Positions 16,839 to 25,788 of a stretch of 35,890 nucleotides of DNA are shown piece after piece. The notes under the pieces are model-generated. The model saw only the letters and a list, made by a program, of their open reading frames with translations. It was not told where the DNA came from and made no database searches. The stretch is from Chitinophagaceae bacterium (GTDB lineage: Bacteria > Bacteroidota > Bacteroidia > Chitinophagales > Chitinophagaceae): assembly GCA_025933775.1 (NCBI GenBank), contig JAICZH010000024.1:1-35890 (forward strand), read 5' to 3'. Numbering within the stretch: position 1 is the first letter of the stretch; the number at the start of each line of letters is the position of its first letter. The translations under genes and the position numbers were made by a program.

Positions 16839-16900
16839 GGCCGGTGGGGACACCGGCCACGGCACACCCCACGGTTGGTGTTCCACCAACCGCTAGTGGG
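16839..16900. repeat. G+C-rich twin hairpin in the fnl-GT4 / capA gap
   Basis: Two perfect stem-loops lie side by side: GGCCGGTG (16839-16846), loop GGGA, CACCGGCC (16851-16858); and GGTTGGTG (16873-16880), loop TTC, CACCAACC (16884-16891). The second is enclosed by CCCAC (16868-16872) and GTGGG (16896-16900). The G+C richness contrasts sharply with the surrounding AT-rich sequence. On the minus-strand transcript they fall between the upstream GT4 stop and the CapA start, with no clear U-run after them. They could slow or partly terminate transcription, or be a dispersed repeat element. Confidence 0.75.
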
Positions 16901-16929
16901 ATACGAAATTTTAATTTTTAAACAGCTTC

Positions 16930-18123
16930 TTATAAAATTTGCTTTATAAATTTATTATTAATTTGTTTGAAAAAATTTTCCATTATTCTTGCCTGTGTTA
17001 AATAATTAAATTCGTTATACGCCAGTTTTTTTCCTTCATTGCCTATTTGCTGTGGATTATTATTTAATAAAGCTTCTCTCAATTTTTGTGAAAATTTTTC
17101 TGCACTGTTTGGTTCGGCTATAAATGCATTCTGTCCGTCTTTCAAAAATAATCCTATTTCTCCTACGTCTGTTATTACTACTAAATTACCGGTGGCTAAA
17201 TACTCGCCTAATTTAGTAGGAAAGCCGCCTTCGGCCTGCTTGTTAGAAGGGCGAGCCAACGCTAAAATATGAGAATTGCAAAGAAGGTTAGCTATTTCAT
17301 CTCGTTTAATGGCACCCGTAGTAATCACTTTATTTTTTATGTGCCATCTTTCAATTTGCGATTGAATATTTTGATTGGTTATTTTATTATTTAGCGATCC
17401 AATTAATTGCAATTTTAATGTGGGAAACTCATCGGCAATTAATGCGAAGGATTCAATGAGTATGGGCACTCCATCTTTATCGCCGTCAAGTGTGCCGCAA
17501 TAAGAAATAATTTTTTCATTGCCGGATGTTTTTTTCTCACAAGTAAATCTTGCCGGATCTACCAGCATGTTAACAATAGTAACTGGTACTTTTCCTTTTG
17601 TTTTTTCGGTAAAATATTTTTGTAATGCATGGTTGATTACATAAATACCATCAAATTTTTTTATAACATATTTTAAATAAAGATAAAGATCGGCTTTGCC
17701 TAAAATTGTTTTTTCTGCAACCACAAATGGATATTCGGTTCGCTCGTGAAAAATTTTTAATCCTAATTTTTTCCCCTGTTTTATTATGGGAAGTAATATG
17801 GAAACGCTCGTGCTGAGCAGTATCACAGCATCTATGTGATTTCTATTTTCTTCAGCAATCAATTTCTTTTTTGCAGCGTCAATTGTTTTAAAATGAGAAA
17901 AAACTTTTTTTAATTTTTTGTATTTGAATGAAGAAGAAATATGGAGGCAATGAAATCGTATTCCATTTTCTATTAATTCTTTTTCTTCCCATTGTTGTTC
18001 ATTCAATAAAAAAAAATCAACCTGATGTCCTGATTCTATTAATCCTTTTGCATAAGCAAGATGCCGGTTGGTGGCCGCTCCTCCGTTTGGATATTGACTC
18101 GTAGAAATAAAAAGCAATCTCAT
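16930..18123 (-). CDS. Glycosyltransferase family 4, candidate L-FucNAc transferase
   Basis: 397 residues. STSQYPNGGAATNRHLAYAK is the N-terminal loop, SYCGTLDGDKDGVPILIESF the interdomain motif, and EGGFPTKLGEYLATGNLVV the donor-site segment with paired glutamates. Its ATG overlaps the stop of fnlC by 4 nt (ATGA), so the two are translationally coupled. In enterobacterial clusters with the fnlABC cassette the gene after fnlC is wbuB, an L-FucNAc transferase of the same GT4 class. The role is inferred from that shared order, not from specificity residues. Confidence 0.9.
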   Translation of the reverse strand: MRLLFISTSQYPNGGAATNRHLAYAKGLIESGHQVDFFLLNEQQWEEKELIENGIRFHCLHISSSFKYKKLKKVFSHFKTIDAAKKKLIAEENRNHIDAVILLSTSVSILLPIIKQGKKLGLKIFHERTEYPFVVAEKTILGKADLYLYLKYVIKKFDGIYVINHALQKYFTEKTKGKVPVTIVNMLVDPARFTCEKKTSGNEKIISYCGTLDGDKDGVPILIESFALIADEFPTLKLQLIGSLNNKITNQNIQSQIERWHIKNKVITTGAIKRDEIANLLCNSHILALARPSNKQAEGGFPTKLGEYLATGNLVVITDVGEIGLFLKDGQNAFIAEPNSAEKFSQKLREALLNNNPQQIGNEGKKLAYNEFNYLTQARIMENFFKQINNKFIKQIL

Positions 18124-19256
18124 GAATTAATGCCCCACCATTGGTTGCTTAATTTAGTGTTTCCCATAATTAATTTTACAACTCTCCATGAAGTATCTTC
18201 AATTAAATAATCGTCGGGAACACTTTTTATTTTTCTTTCAGTTAATTCTTTAATGGCTAATGAAACAGCAGGTACAATCACATCCTCATCGAAGCCTGTA
18301 AGTATGATGGATCCTGTATCCTGGGCTTCAGGCCGTTCCATAGATTGCCGCAGTGAAATAGCGGGAAAATTTAAAATGGATGATTCTTCGCTAATGGTTC
18401 CGCTGTCAGACAAAGTGCATAATGCATTTTTTTGCAAATGGACGTAATCAAAAAATCCGAACGGTTTTAAAAATTGAATTTTTTTATTTTTTTTAATTTC
18501 ACCAAGTTGTTCTATTCGTTTACGCGTTCTTGGATGCGTGCTTACGATTATCGGCAGATTATAATTGGCTGCTAATTTTTCCAATACAATTAATATTTTT
18601 TTAAGATTAACCACGTTATCTACATTTTCTTCGCGATGAGCAGAAACTACAAAATATTTTTTTTGTTTAAGATTTAATAAAGAAAGAACACGGGATTGAT
18701 TTATATCTTGCAAATAAAAATTTAAAACTTCGCGCATAGGCGAGCCTGTTAAGTAAATACGCCTGTGCGGCAATCCTTCACTTAAAAGATGCCTGCGTGC
18801 ATGTTCGGTATATACTAAATTAAAATCGGCAATATGATCAATAATTCTCCGATTAATTTCTTCGGGAACATTAAAGTCGAAACTGCGATTGCCGGCTTCC
18901 ATGTGAAAAACAGGAATATGCATTCGCTTGGCAATATATGCAGAAAGGCATGAATTGGTATCGCCTAAAACAAGCAGCCCATCTGGTTTTTCTTTTTGAA
19001 GCACTGGTTCTGTTTTACTAAAAATATCGCCGATAGTAGCTCCAAGAGAAGACGTGTTGGCTTCTAAAAAATAATCGGGCTTGCGCAATTGTAATTCCTT
19101 CCAGAAAACTTCATTTAATTCATAATCGTAATTCTGGCCGGTATGTACAATTATTTGTTTGGTGTATTCATCGAGCAAAGACATGGTACGCGATAAGCGT
19201 ATAATTTCTGGCCGCGTGCCTACTACCGTTACAATCTTTAATTTTTTATTAGTCAT
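18120..19256 (-). CDS. fnlC: UDP-2-acetamido-2,6-dideoxy-L-talose 2-epimerase, last step to UDP-L-FucNAc
   Basis: 378 residues of the non-hydrolysing 2-epimerase family: KIVTVVGTRPEIIRLSR, VHTGQNYDYELNEVFW, VLGDTNSCLSAYIAKR, FHMEAGNRSFDFNVPEEINR, VVSAHREENVDN and ALCTSDSGTISEE-type segments (LSDSGTISEES seen). The RPEIIRLSR and GNRSFD variants, and above all the position after fnlA and fnlB, mark it as FnlC/WbjD/CapG rather than a plain WecB. It would epimerise C2 of the UDP-L-PneNAc-type intermediate to give UDP-L-FucNAc in the cytoplasm. It is 30 nt from fnlB and overlaps the following GT4. Confidence 0.92.
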   Translation of the reverse strand: MTNKKLKIVTVVGTRPEIIRLSRTMSLLDEYTKQIIVHTGQNYDYELNEVFWKELQLRKPDYFLEANTSSLGATIGDIFSKTEPVLQKEKPDGLLVLGDTNSCLSAYIAKRMHIPVFHMEAGNRSFDFNVPEEINRRIIDHIADFNLVYTEHARRHLLSEGLPHRRIYLTGSPMREVLNFYLQDINQSRVLSLLNLKQKKYFVVSAHREENVDNVVNLKKILIVLEKLAANYNLPIIVSTHPRTRKRIEQLGEIKKNKKIQFLKPFGFFDYVHLQKNALCTLSDSGTISEESSILNFPAISLRQSMERPEAQDTGSIILTGFDEDVIVPAVSLAIKELTERKIKSVPDDYLIEDTSWRVVKLIMGNTKLSNQWWGINS

Positions 19257-19286
19257 AATTTTCCCTGCATTATTTTTTTTGAATAG

Positions 19287-20399
19287 CTATACTTTTTCAA
19301 AATAAGTATCCGGGTCGGAAGGATCAAAAAATTCGTTAATCCAAAATAAAGTTAATAGTTCTTTGGAACCTACGTTAGTAATATTATGCGAATACCAAAC
19401 AGGCATATCAACAAAAGAAGGATTTTCGCCATCAAGATTAAAACAAAGAACTTCATTAGTTCCTATGCGACGCAATTTAATTTGAGCCTTTCCCTGAATT
19501 ACTGCGAAGCGTTCAATTTTTCTTGTATGAAAATGATCGCCGCGTGTAATGCCGGCATGAGTGGTAGAATAAGAAAATTGCCCGCCAATTAATGTTTTTA
19601 CTGCTTCTACAAAAGCACCGCGGTTGTCAGTATTTTTTTTAAAAAAAACCGGATAATGTTTTTCATAATCAATGTAAGAACGAAATGTATTGAATAAATT
19701 CAGTTCGTAACGGTTACGGATACACGAAAAAAAATTATTCTCAAAGTATTGCGTTTTATAGGTTTCGAGCAACGATAAAATTTCTGAAACTTTTGTTTCT
19801 ATCGTGTGATGTATGTTGCAGGTATTTGCAGATTTTTTTTGCTGAATAATTTTCCAGATTTCTTCTACCAATTCGCCAACGTAAATAAGTTTTAAAGAGG
19901 TGTCAATATCTATTTTTGGTTTTTCATTATGAGTAAGCTGATGCGAAAATGTTGCAATTACGGAATTGTAATAAGGATTTCCAAAAGGGCCGAATACATT
20001 GGGAATTACCATTCCTGTAAAGGTTGCATTATGTTTTTCTGCCCAATTAATAAAAAGTTTTCTTCCTTCTTTTTTTGATTTGCCATAAATATTATCACGT
20101 TCTTCCTGGGTGGAAGATGAAAAAATAATATGCGGTGTTACTTTTTCAGCTTTCATTGCATTAATAAGCTGTTGCACCAAATTTATATTTGTTTGATATA
20201 AAATTTCAGGATCGCTGTGGCGATTCATTGCCGCAAGATGAATAATTACATCGCACTGCTTTACAAAATTTCTAAGCAACTGTTCATGCTGAAAAAAATT
20301 TTTTTCAAAATTAATGCGCGCAACATTTTCTTTTAGCCCGAGATAATTAAAAAGATGAGTTCCTATAAAACCATGCTGGCCGGTAATTCCAATTCGCAT
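19287..20399 (-). CDS. fnlB: Bifunctional SDR-cupin enzyme of UDP-L-FucNAc synthesis
   Basis: 370 residues from ATG at 20399; a GTG codon precedes it at 20402. The N-terminal SDR domain (to about 245) has RIGITGQHGFIGTHLFNYLG and a Tyr-x3-Lys in NIYGKSKKEG. The C-terminal cupin (from about 250) has TDNRGAFVEAVKT, GITRGDHFHTRKIERFAVI with metal-ligand histidines, and DMPVWYSHNITNVG. This SDR plus cupin fusion is diagnostic of FnlB/WbjC/CapF. The family's cupin half epimerises C3 and the SDR half reduces C4 of the keto intermediate. It lies between the WxcM-like cupin and fnlC. Confidence 0.94.
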   Translation of the reverse strand: MRIGITGQHGFIGTHLFNYLGLKENVARINFEKNFFQHEQLLRNFVKQCDVIIHLAAMNRHSDPEILYQTNINLVQQLINAMKAEKVTPHIIFSSSTQEERDNIYGKSKKEGRKLFINWAEKHNATFTGMVIPNVFGPFGNPYYNSVIATFSHQLTHNEKPKIDIDTSLKLIYVGELVEEIWKIIQQKKSANTCNIHHTIETKVSEILSLLETYKTQYFENNFFSCIRNRYELNLFNTFRSYIDYEKHYPVFFKKNTDNRGAFVEAVKTLIGGQFSYSTTHAGITRGDHFHTRKIERFAVIQGKAQIKLRRIGTNEVLCFNLDGENPSFVDMPVWYSHNITNVGSKELLTLFWINEFFDPSDPDTYFEKV

Positions 20400-20433
20400 C
20401 ACTTATAAATTTTAAACAAGTTTAATAAACTAA

Positions 20434-20874
20434 TCATAAATCAATCGAATCCCAATCAACCCATTTATTAACAGGCTGGCGATAATCATCTGCTTTTGAC
20501 GCCGCTAAATCAAAGCCAGAAAGAACCAATAAAGTTGAATGTGGGGTAAGCGCTTTTATACCGGTATAAGAACCGCCGCTTACCCGTAAAAAATTTTTAT
20601 TATCTATAGTTAGTTTAAAAAATTGCGGAGTTTCATTATCAGAAGGATTTTCAAATGAAGATGGCGCTACTACTGCGATACAAAAACTTCCGCTGATGGC
20701 ATAAAAAGCTTTTTCTTCGTGTTTGTGGCCCTGCCATGCCCGTACAATGTTTGTATCGGGATGCGTCATCAGATAGAATCTGCGATAATTGCCCGGAATT
20801 TTTTCATTTACGAATTGCAATGTTCCTCTTTCATCGCTGAATGAACTTCCTTGTAATAATGTTGCCGGTTTCAT
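20434..20874 (-). CDS. WxcM/FdtA-like cupin, putative sugar epimerase or ketoisomerase
   Basis: 146 residues. FSDERGTLQFVNE opens a RmlC/WxcM-type cupin, followed by RAWQGHKHEEKAFYAISGSF with two histidines and a glutamate as putative active-site or metal residues, and the late TPHSTLLVLSGFD. Relatives isomerise 4-keto-6-deoxy nucleotide sugars. It starts 4 nt after the fnlA stop and is followed by fnlB, so it is embedded in the FucNAc cassette. The classic pathway needs no extra cupin because FnlB has its own, so it may help that pathway or divert the keto intermediate to another sugar. Confidence 0.82.
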   Translation of the reverse strand: MKPATLLQGSSFSDERGTLQFVNEKIPGNYRRFYLMTHPDTNIVRAWQGHKHEEKAFYAISGSFCIAVVAPSSFENPSDNETPQFFKLTIDNKNFLRVSGGSYTGIKALTPHSTLLVLSGFDLAASKADDYRQPVNKWVDWDSIDL

Positions 20875-20878
20875 GAAC

Positions 20879-21886
20879 TCACAAATTTAAGTCGGCGCGA
20901 ATCATATCTAATTTAAGCAACAGCTTTTTCATTTCCGCTACATCAAGCCGGGTGGTATTATGCGAATGGTATTCTTCAATTTGAGAAACATCTTTTCCTT
21001 CGGAGAAAAAACTTTCATAATTCAAATCTCTTGTGTCGGCTGGTATTCTATAAAAGTCTCCCATGTCTTCTGCTTTAATCATGTCTTCTCTGTTCACTAA
21101 TACTTCATACACTTTTTCTCCATGGCGCGTTCCGATAATTTTTATAGGATTGCTGGCATTATATAATTCTTTAAGCGCCTGCGCCAAAGTGCTAATGGTA
21201 GCGGCAGGCGCTTTTTGAACAAAAAGATCGCCCTGGTTTCCATTTTTAAAAGCGTATAAAACCAGGTCCACCGCATCTTCCAGCGTCATCATAAATCGTG
21301 TCATGTTGGGATCGGTAATAGAAATAGGATTTCCTTTTTTTATTTGCTCAATAAATAATGGAATTACCGAACCTCTTGATGCCATTACATTTCCATAACG
21401 CGTACCGCAAAAGGTAGTGCCTGTTCCATTTAAATTTCTGCTTTTTGCAATCATCACTTTTTCACTTAATGCTTTCGACATTCCCATTGCATTGATTGGG
21501 TACACGGCTTTATCGGTACTTAAAACAATTACATTTTTTACTCCATATTCCAATGCGCTATCCAATACATTTTCACATCCCATAATATTGGTACGCACCG
21601 CTTCCATCGGAAAAAATTCGCATGAAGGCACTTGTTTTAATGCGGCGGCCTGAAATACGTAATCCACGCCATGCATAGCAGCGTCAATACTTCGTTTATC
21701 TCTGGTATCGCCGATGTAATATTTAATTTTATCGTTGCGATACAGTTGCCGCATGTCATCTTGTTTTTTTTCATCGCGGCTAAAGATGCGAATTTCTTTA
21801 ATACCGGTATTTAAAAAACGCTTTAAAACGGCATTGCCAAAAGATCCGGTTCCGCCGGTGATTAAAAGTATTTTATTGTCTAACAT
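20879..21886 (-). CDS. fnlA: UDP-GlcNAc 4,6-dehydratase/5-epimerase, first step to UDP-L-FucNAc
   Basis: 335 residues. ILLITGGTGSFGNAVLKRF is the NADP loop, RIFSRDEKKQDDMR and YYIGDTRDKRS follow, then AAALKQVPSCEFFPMEAVRT and LSTDKAVYPINAMGMSKALS. In this family the SDR catalytic tyrosine is replaced by methionine in M-x3-K, and that variant is present. Length and motifs match FnlA/WbjB/CapE, which converts UDP-GlcNAc into 4-keto-6-deoxy sugars with C5 inversion. It heads the cassette fnlA-cupin-fnlB-fnlC. A 103-nt AT-rich gap separates it from the GT upstream; no clear promoter was found there. Confidence 0.95.
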   Translation of the reverse strand: MLDNKILLITGGTGSFGNAVLKRFLNTGIKEIRIFSRDEKKQDDMRQLYRNDKIKYYIGDTRDKRSIDAAMHGVDYVFQAAALKQVPSCEFFPMEAVRTNIMGCENVLDSALEYGVKNVIVLSTDKAVYPINAMGMSKALSEKVMIAKSRNLNGTGTTFCGTRYGNVMASRGSVIPLFIEQIKKGNPISITDPNMTRFMMTLEDAVDLVLYAFKNGNQGDLFVQKAPAATISTLAQALKELYNASNPIKIIGTRHGEKVYEVLVNREDMIKAEDMGDFYRIPADTRDLNYESFFSEGKDVSQIEEYHSHNTTRLDVAEMKKLLLKLDMIRADLNL

Positions 21887-21989
21887 ATTGTAAGGAATAT
21901 AGATTGTATAAATAATTTTTTTGTAATTTTTTTATTTGCATCAAGAGTTATAAAAATTGCGTCATGCAAAAATTTATATAGCCTTTATT

Positions 21990-23291
21990 TTAGTTTTCTG
22001 AATTTAAATATTTTTTAAAACATTCTCTTATTTTAACGCCATTGTAGTTATTTATTGCATATTGCCTGGCTGTAGTTCCCAAATTACTTCTTAATTCTTC
22101 GTTGTGGTAAAGTTCTTCAATGGCATCTTCTAATAAGTTTTTGTTTTTTTCAGAAATTACGAATGCCCATTTATGCTCCAATGCATGGCGCGTTACTGCT
22201 GCATCGCTGCTTGAATATACAAGAATGGGAGTTCCGGAAATCATATATTCGCTTGCTTTTGTAGGCATGGAATATTTTAAAAAAGAAATGGACTTGATAT
22301 CAAAATCATTAGGCAATAAAAGCAAATCGGCGCTTGAAAAAATTTTTGGTAAATCATTATAAGGAACCGTTGCGTTTAATTTAATAAAATTAAATTTTGC
22401 AAGTTCATTTAATATTGGGTCGAAACTGGTTGACTGAATTTGTAATTCTATTTTCAATCCTTTTGTTATAAGATTTTTAATTGCCTCAGCAATATCAAAA
22501 AAACAATTTTTTATTCCGGGTCCTATTCTGCCGGCATACAAAATTTTAAAACTTCCGTTCCATTCATAATTTATTTTTGAAAAAGCGCCCCAGAAATTTA
22601 GATCTATCGGATTATGAAATGGGATAAAATGATAGCCATAACGATGATAATATTCATTGCTCATTGCTTCGCTGATGCTTAAAAAAAATTTGGTTTCTTT
22701 TAATAAGTTTCTGAATTTTTTATCAGCGGCCTTTCTCCAATAAGATTGCAAAATTCCTTTTTTGCTAATCGTTTCAGGCCAATCGTCCATTATATGTATA
22801 GCGATGGGCAGCTTTAATTTTTTATGAAGCTCGTCAACAAATTCAATAAGGTCTATCCTTGAAAGTTGTGAATAAATAATATCCGGAGAAAACTCTTTTA
22901 TCCATTTTAAAAATTCGGGACTAATTATATATTGGCTTTTATAATGGTACAATCCTGTAAAATGTAATAAGCTTATGTATGCTTTTTTTAATGGCGATTT
23001 TTTTAATGACTTATTTTTAATATCCCTTTCCGGTTTTTGAGGCGCCACTACAACGCCTGAATATACAGGCTTTCGCCACCGGTTGAGGTTAAAAGGAAAT
23101 CTTTCTTTTGTTTCCAAAAAACCTAACTGGTAATATTTATTGCATACTGCAAAATTAGCATTTAAAATTTCCGGCGCTGCTACCGCAATATTTTCTTTAT
23201 TCCATCCGGTAAAAAGATTACTCAAAGTAATTCCTCCGCCGGAAGTGGTTTTAAAATATTGTCCTATTATTAATACTTTGGGTTGGTTCAT
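21990..23291 (-). CDS. Glycosyltransferase, GT4-like
   Basis: 433 residues. IIGQYFKTTSGGGITLSNLF is the N-terminal glycine-rich loop, SFKILYAGRIGPGIKNCFFD the interdomain motif, and SMPTKASEYMISGTPILVYS the donor-site segment, which keeps one clear glutamate in the K-x-S-E-Y arrangement seen in some GT4 enzymes rather than the standard E-x7-E pair. It has a longer acceptor domain than its neighbours (about 240 residues). It is cytoplasmic with no signal peptide. It lies 32 nt after wzy and before fnlA. Specificity unknown. Confidence 0.85.
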   Translation of the reverse strand: MNQPKVLIIGQYFKTTSGGGITLSNLFTGWNKENIAVAAPEILNANFAVCNKYYQLGFLETKERFPFNLNRWRKPVYSGVVVAPQKPERDIKNKSLKKSPLKKAYISLLHFTGLYHYKSQYIISPEFLKWIKEFSPDIIYSQLSRIDLIEFVDELHKKLKLPIAIHIMDDWPETISKKGILQSYWRKAADKKFRNLLKETKFFLSISEAMSNEYYHRYGYHFIPFHNPIDLNFWGAFSKINYEWNGSFKILYAGRIGPGIKNCFFDIAEAIKNLITKGLKIELQIQSTSFDPILNELAKFNFIKLNATVPYNDLPKIFSSADLLLLPNDFDIKSISFLKYSMPTKASEYMISGTPILVYSSSDAAVTRHALEHKWAFVISEKNKNLLEDAIEELYHNEELRSNLGTTARQYAINNYNGVKIRECFKKYLNSEN

Positions 23292-23323
23292 TTCATTAGA
23301 ATATTTTCTTTGGTGCCAATTAT

Positions 23324-24619
23324 TTATTTTGGCGTATATACGTTCGGATTAAATAATTGATATTGAAAATTTTCTTTTACCAAATCTTCAGGCATGTTGC
23401 GCATTTCTTTTGAATAACAAATTCCGATAGAGATCCAAACTAACAAATAGTTCAGCGAAAAAGTGGTTACGGTTGCAGGAAACAGTGCAAGAAGCCAAAG
23501 CAAAATCCAAATAGCTGCGGCTTTTGAAAGAATATTTTTTGAATAAAAAAGTCCTTTTATTATTGCGGGAATAGCTATGAGCAGCAAAAGCGCAAGGCTT
23601 ATTATTCCACCTTTCAGTATTATTTGTAAATAATCCGTTTCAATAACGTTTCTATAACCATCTTCTGTGGCTCCTGTTGGGCAATAATACAAGCCGTTTA
23701 TTCCTCTTCCTATTAGCCAATCTTTTTTTGTCATATCCAGATAAAAATAATCCACTACATCGCCACGCGAATTTTCAAACACCCGGTCTGCAAACCTATT
23801 TATAGCTCCGGATTTTTTTGATGTAAGCGCTGTTATTGCATAAATGGATAAAAAGAAAACAATGAATAAAGGAAAGAACCTGAAAAACAAATTGCTTTTA
23901 TGCGCATAATTATACATGATGTAAGCAGCAACAAGAATGCTTACCGCCATAAACATTAGGCCTCTTCTCGCTTGAACGACCGCGAGCAGCGCCGTGAGCG
24001 CAATTACAAATAAACACCACAATTTTCCGGAGGTTCCTAAAAATTTTCTTTTATTGGTGTTATATATAACAGTAAGTAAAATAAATCCACAGGGAATACC
24101 TAAAATTTTTGAAAAGTATTCTAAAATTGTTTGCCCATTTTCACTATCAGCCAATAAAATCGGTTTAATAAAAGCTATTGAAAAAAGGATATAGAAAATG
24201 CTTAAAATAAAAATTACATTCATTGTCTTTTTTAAATAGATAAGATTTTTAGGAAAAAATATTATCAATGGAAGTAAGTAAAGAAATATGCCTCCTGTTC
24301 CATCAGTAAACGTTTCAAATAAAAATTTAGAATTAAATTTAAAACCTCTCATTACTACATACGCCAACCATGCTATGTAAATAATAAACAAGCTTCTCAA
24401 ATATTTATTTTCAATTCTAAATCGGATAAGAAAAAAAGAAGCACTCAAAAATAACAATACTCCCAATAATTGTAAGTACGTTATTTTAGACGAAACAACT
24501 CCGCTGATCATAAGTGCATAACAAGATGTATAAATAACAAAGCCAATCCAAAATTGATTAAGGGTTCGGCTGATCCTTTTATTATACGGCGCTTCAAATT
24601 GATAATTGTAATTATTCAT
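23324..24619 (-). CDS. wzy: O-antigen/capsule polymerase, Wzy-like
   Basis: 431 residues, dominated by hydrophobic spans (about ten to eleven by eye). The best signature is the large-loop region: KKDWLIGRGINGLYYCPTG, then ETDYLQIILKGGIISLALLL, as in Wzy_C/RfaL-type proteins, where an arginine-containing loop and a glutamate precede a membrane helix. It would join lipid-linked repeat units at the periplasmic face. It is placed next to wzx, with wza and wzc in the same cluster, so polymerase is preferred over ligase. Sequence alone does not separate the two functions. Confidence 0.85.
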   Translation of the reverse strand: MNNYNYQFEAPYNKRISRTLNQFWIGFVIYTSCYALMISGVVSSKITYLQLLGVLLFLSASFFLIRFRIENKYLRSLFIIYIAWLAYVVMRGFKFNSKFLFETFTDGTGGIFLYLLPLIIFFPKNLIYLKKTMNVIFILSIFYILFSIAFIKPILLADSENGQTILEYFSKILGIPCGFILLTVIYNTNKRKFLGTSGKLWCLFVIALTALLAVVQARRGLMFMAVSILVAAYIMYNYAHKSNLFFRFFPLFIVFFLSIYAITALTSKKSGAINRFADRVFENSRGDVVDYFYLDMTKKDWLIGRGINGLYYCPTGATEDGYRNVIETDYLQIILKGGIISLALLLLIAIPAIIKGLFYSKNILSKAAAIWILLWLLALFPATVTTFSLNYLLVWISIGICYSKEMRNMPEDLVKENFQYQLFNPNVYTPK

Positions 24620-24675
24620 TTAAAAAATTAATCCCATTTTTTTTATATTAAAAATAAATATGATAAACGAATAAC

Positions 24676-25770
24676 TTATTCTATTATTTTTTTATAGGCT
24701 AATGCAGTTTGGCTGGCTGCTTTTTGCCACGAAAAATTACTAAGTCTTTGTGCGCCTGCCATAGTTATTTCATTTGCAAATTTTTTATCGAAGATAATTT
24801 TTTCGATAGCAGATAAGATAGAATCGGGAGAATTGGGATCGAAGTACACTGCAGCATTTGCTGCCACTTCAGGAAAGCAACTGGTATTGCTAAGGCAAAC
24901 AGGGCAATGGTTTGCAAAGGCTTCTAAAATGGGCATTCCGAAGCCTTCATAAAGAGAAGGATATACAAATGCCAATGCATTTGCGTATAAATTATTTAAA
25001 GTAGAATCATCCACATTCATGACAATTACTTTGTTTGCGATTTTAAACTGAGAAAGAAGATTTGTTTCTTCTTCATCAAACGGTTTTCCGACGCATACCA
25101 ATGTAATATCTTTTTCTTTGTTAAATAACATGCTTGCCGTTTTCACAAGGGTTTTAAAATTTTTATGATGACTGCGCTGACCTACAAAAAGAATATATTT
25201 TCCTAAATGATTATTTTCTTTATATGAATTGGTTTTAATAAAACCATGATGCACAACATCTATTTTATCGGGATGAATGTGCAATATGTCTATTAAATCA
25301 TTTTTGGTGTTTTCGCTGATGGCAATAACGCGGTTGGCCTTTTTAATCGCATTTTCCATTTGCAATTTTCTTTGAAAACGATTGTAAAACGGATCATCAA
25401 ATTTAAATGCAATTAAATCATGCACGGTAATGATGTACGGTTTCTTTAAAATTTTTAAAAAATAATTATCATAAAAAGTAGGATGAAATAAATCGAAATG
25501 ATTTTTTTTTATACAATACTGTGAATAAGCCCCGTTAAGCCAGTTAATTTTTTTTTGTATAAAATATTTTCCTTTAAAATTTTTTTCAGGCAACAAATTT
25601 ATTTTTTTAAATACCTCATAATTTTCTTTCAAATGATGATTTTGTGAAAATAAAACAGATAATTTAAATGAAACCTCTGGCGGAAGATGTTTTATTATCT
25701 CACAAAAATACCGGCTAATTCCTCCATATTTTTGAATGGAAAACATTTGATGATCAAATAATATTTTCAT
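24676..25770 (-). CDS. Glycosyltransferase family 4 (mannosyltransferase-like)
   Basis: 364 residues from ATG at 25770 (MKILFDHQMFSIQKYGGISR). The frame extends to a TTG at 25785, but the ATG is the better start, 18 nt after the wzx stop. FVGQRSHHKNFKTLVKTASM is the interdomain segment with Arg/Lys donor-phosphate residues, and YEGFGMPILEAFANHCPVCL carries the classic E-x7-E pair. PEVAANAAVYFDP is typical of the WbdA-type mannosyltransferase subgroup, so GDP-mannose is a plausible donor, though not proven. Peripheral cytoplasmic enzyme. Confidence 0.92.
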   Translation of the reverse strand: MKILFDHQMFSIQKYGGISRYFCEIIKHLPPEVSFKLSVLFSQNHHLKENYEVFKKINLLPEKNFKGKYFIQKKINWLNGAYSQYCIKKNHFDLFHPTFYDNYFLKILKKPYIITVHDLIAFKFDDPFYNRFQRKLQMENAIKKANRVIAISENTKNDLIDILHIHPDKIDVVHHGFIKTNSYKENNHLGKYILFVGQRSHHKNFKTLVKTASMLFNKEKDITLVCVGKPFDEEETNLLSQFKIANKVIVMNVDDSTLNNLYANALAFVYPSLYEGFGMPILEAFANHCPVCLSNTSCFPEVAANAAVYFDPNSPDSILSAIEKIIFDKKFANEITMAGAQRLSNFSWQKAASQTALAYKKIIE

Positions 25771-25788
25771 AAAACGCCGGCTCAATAT

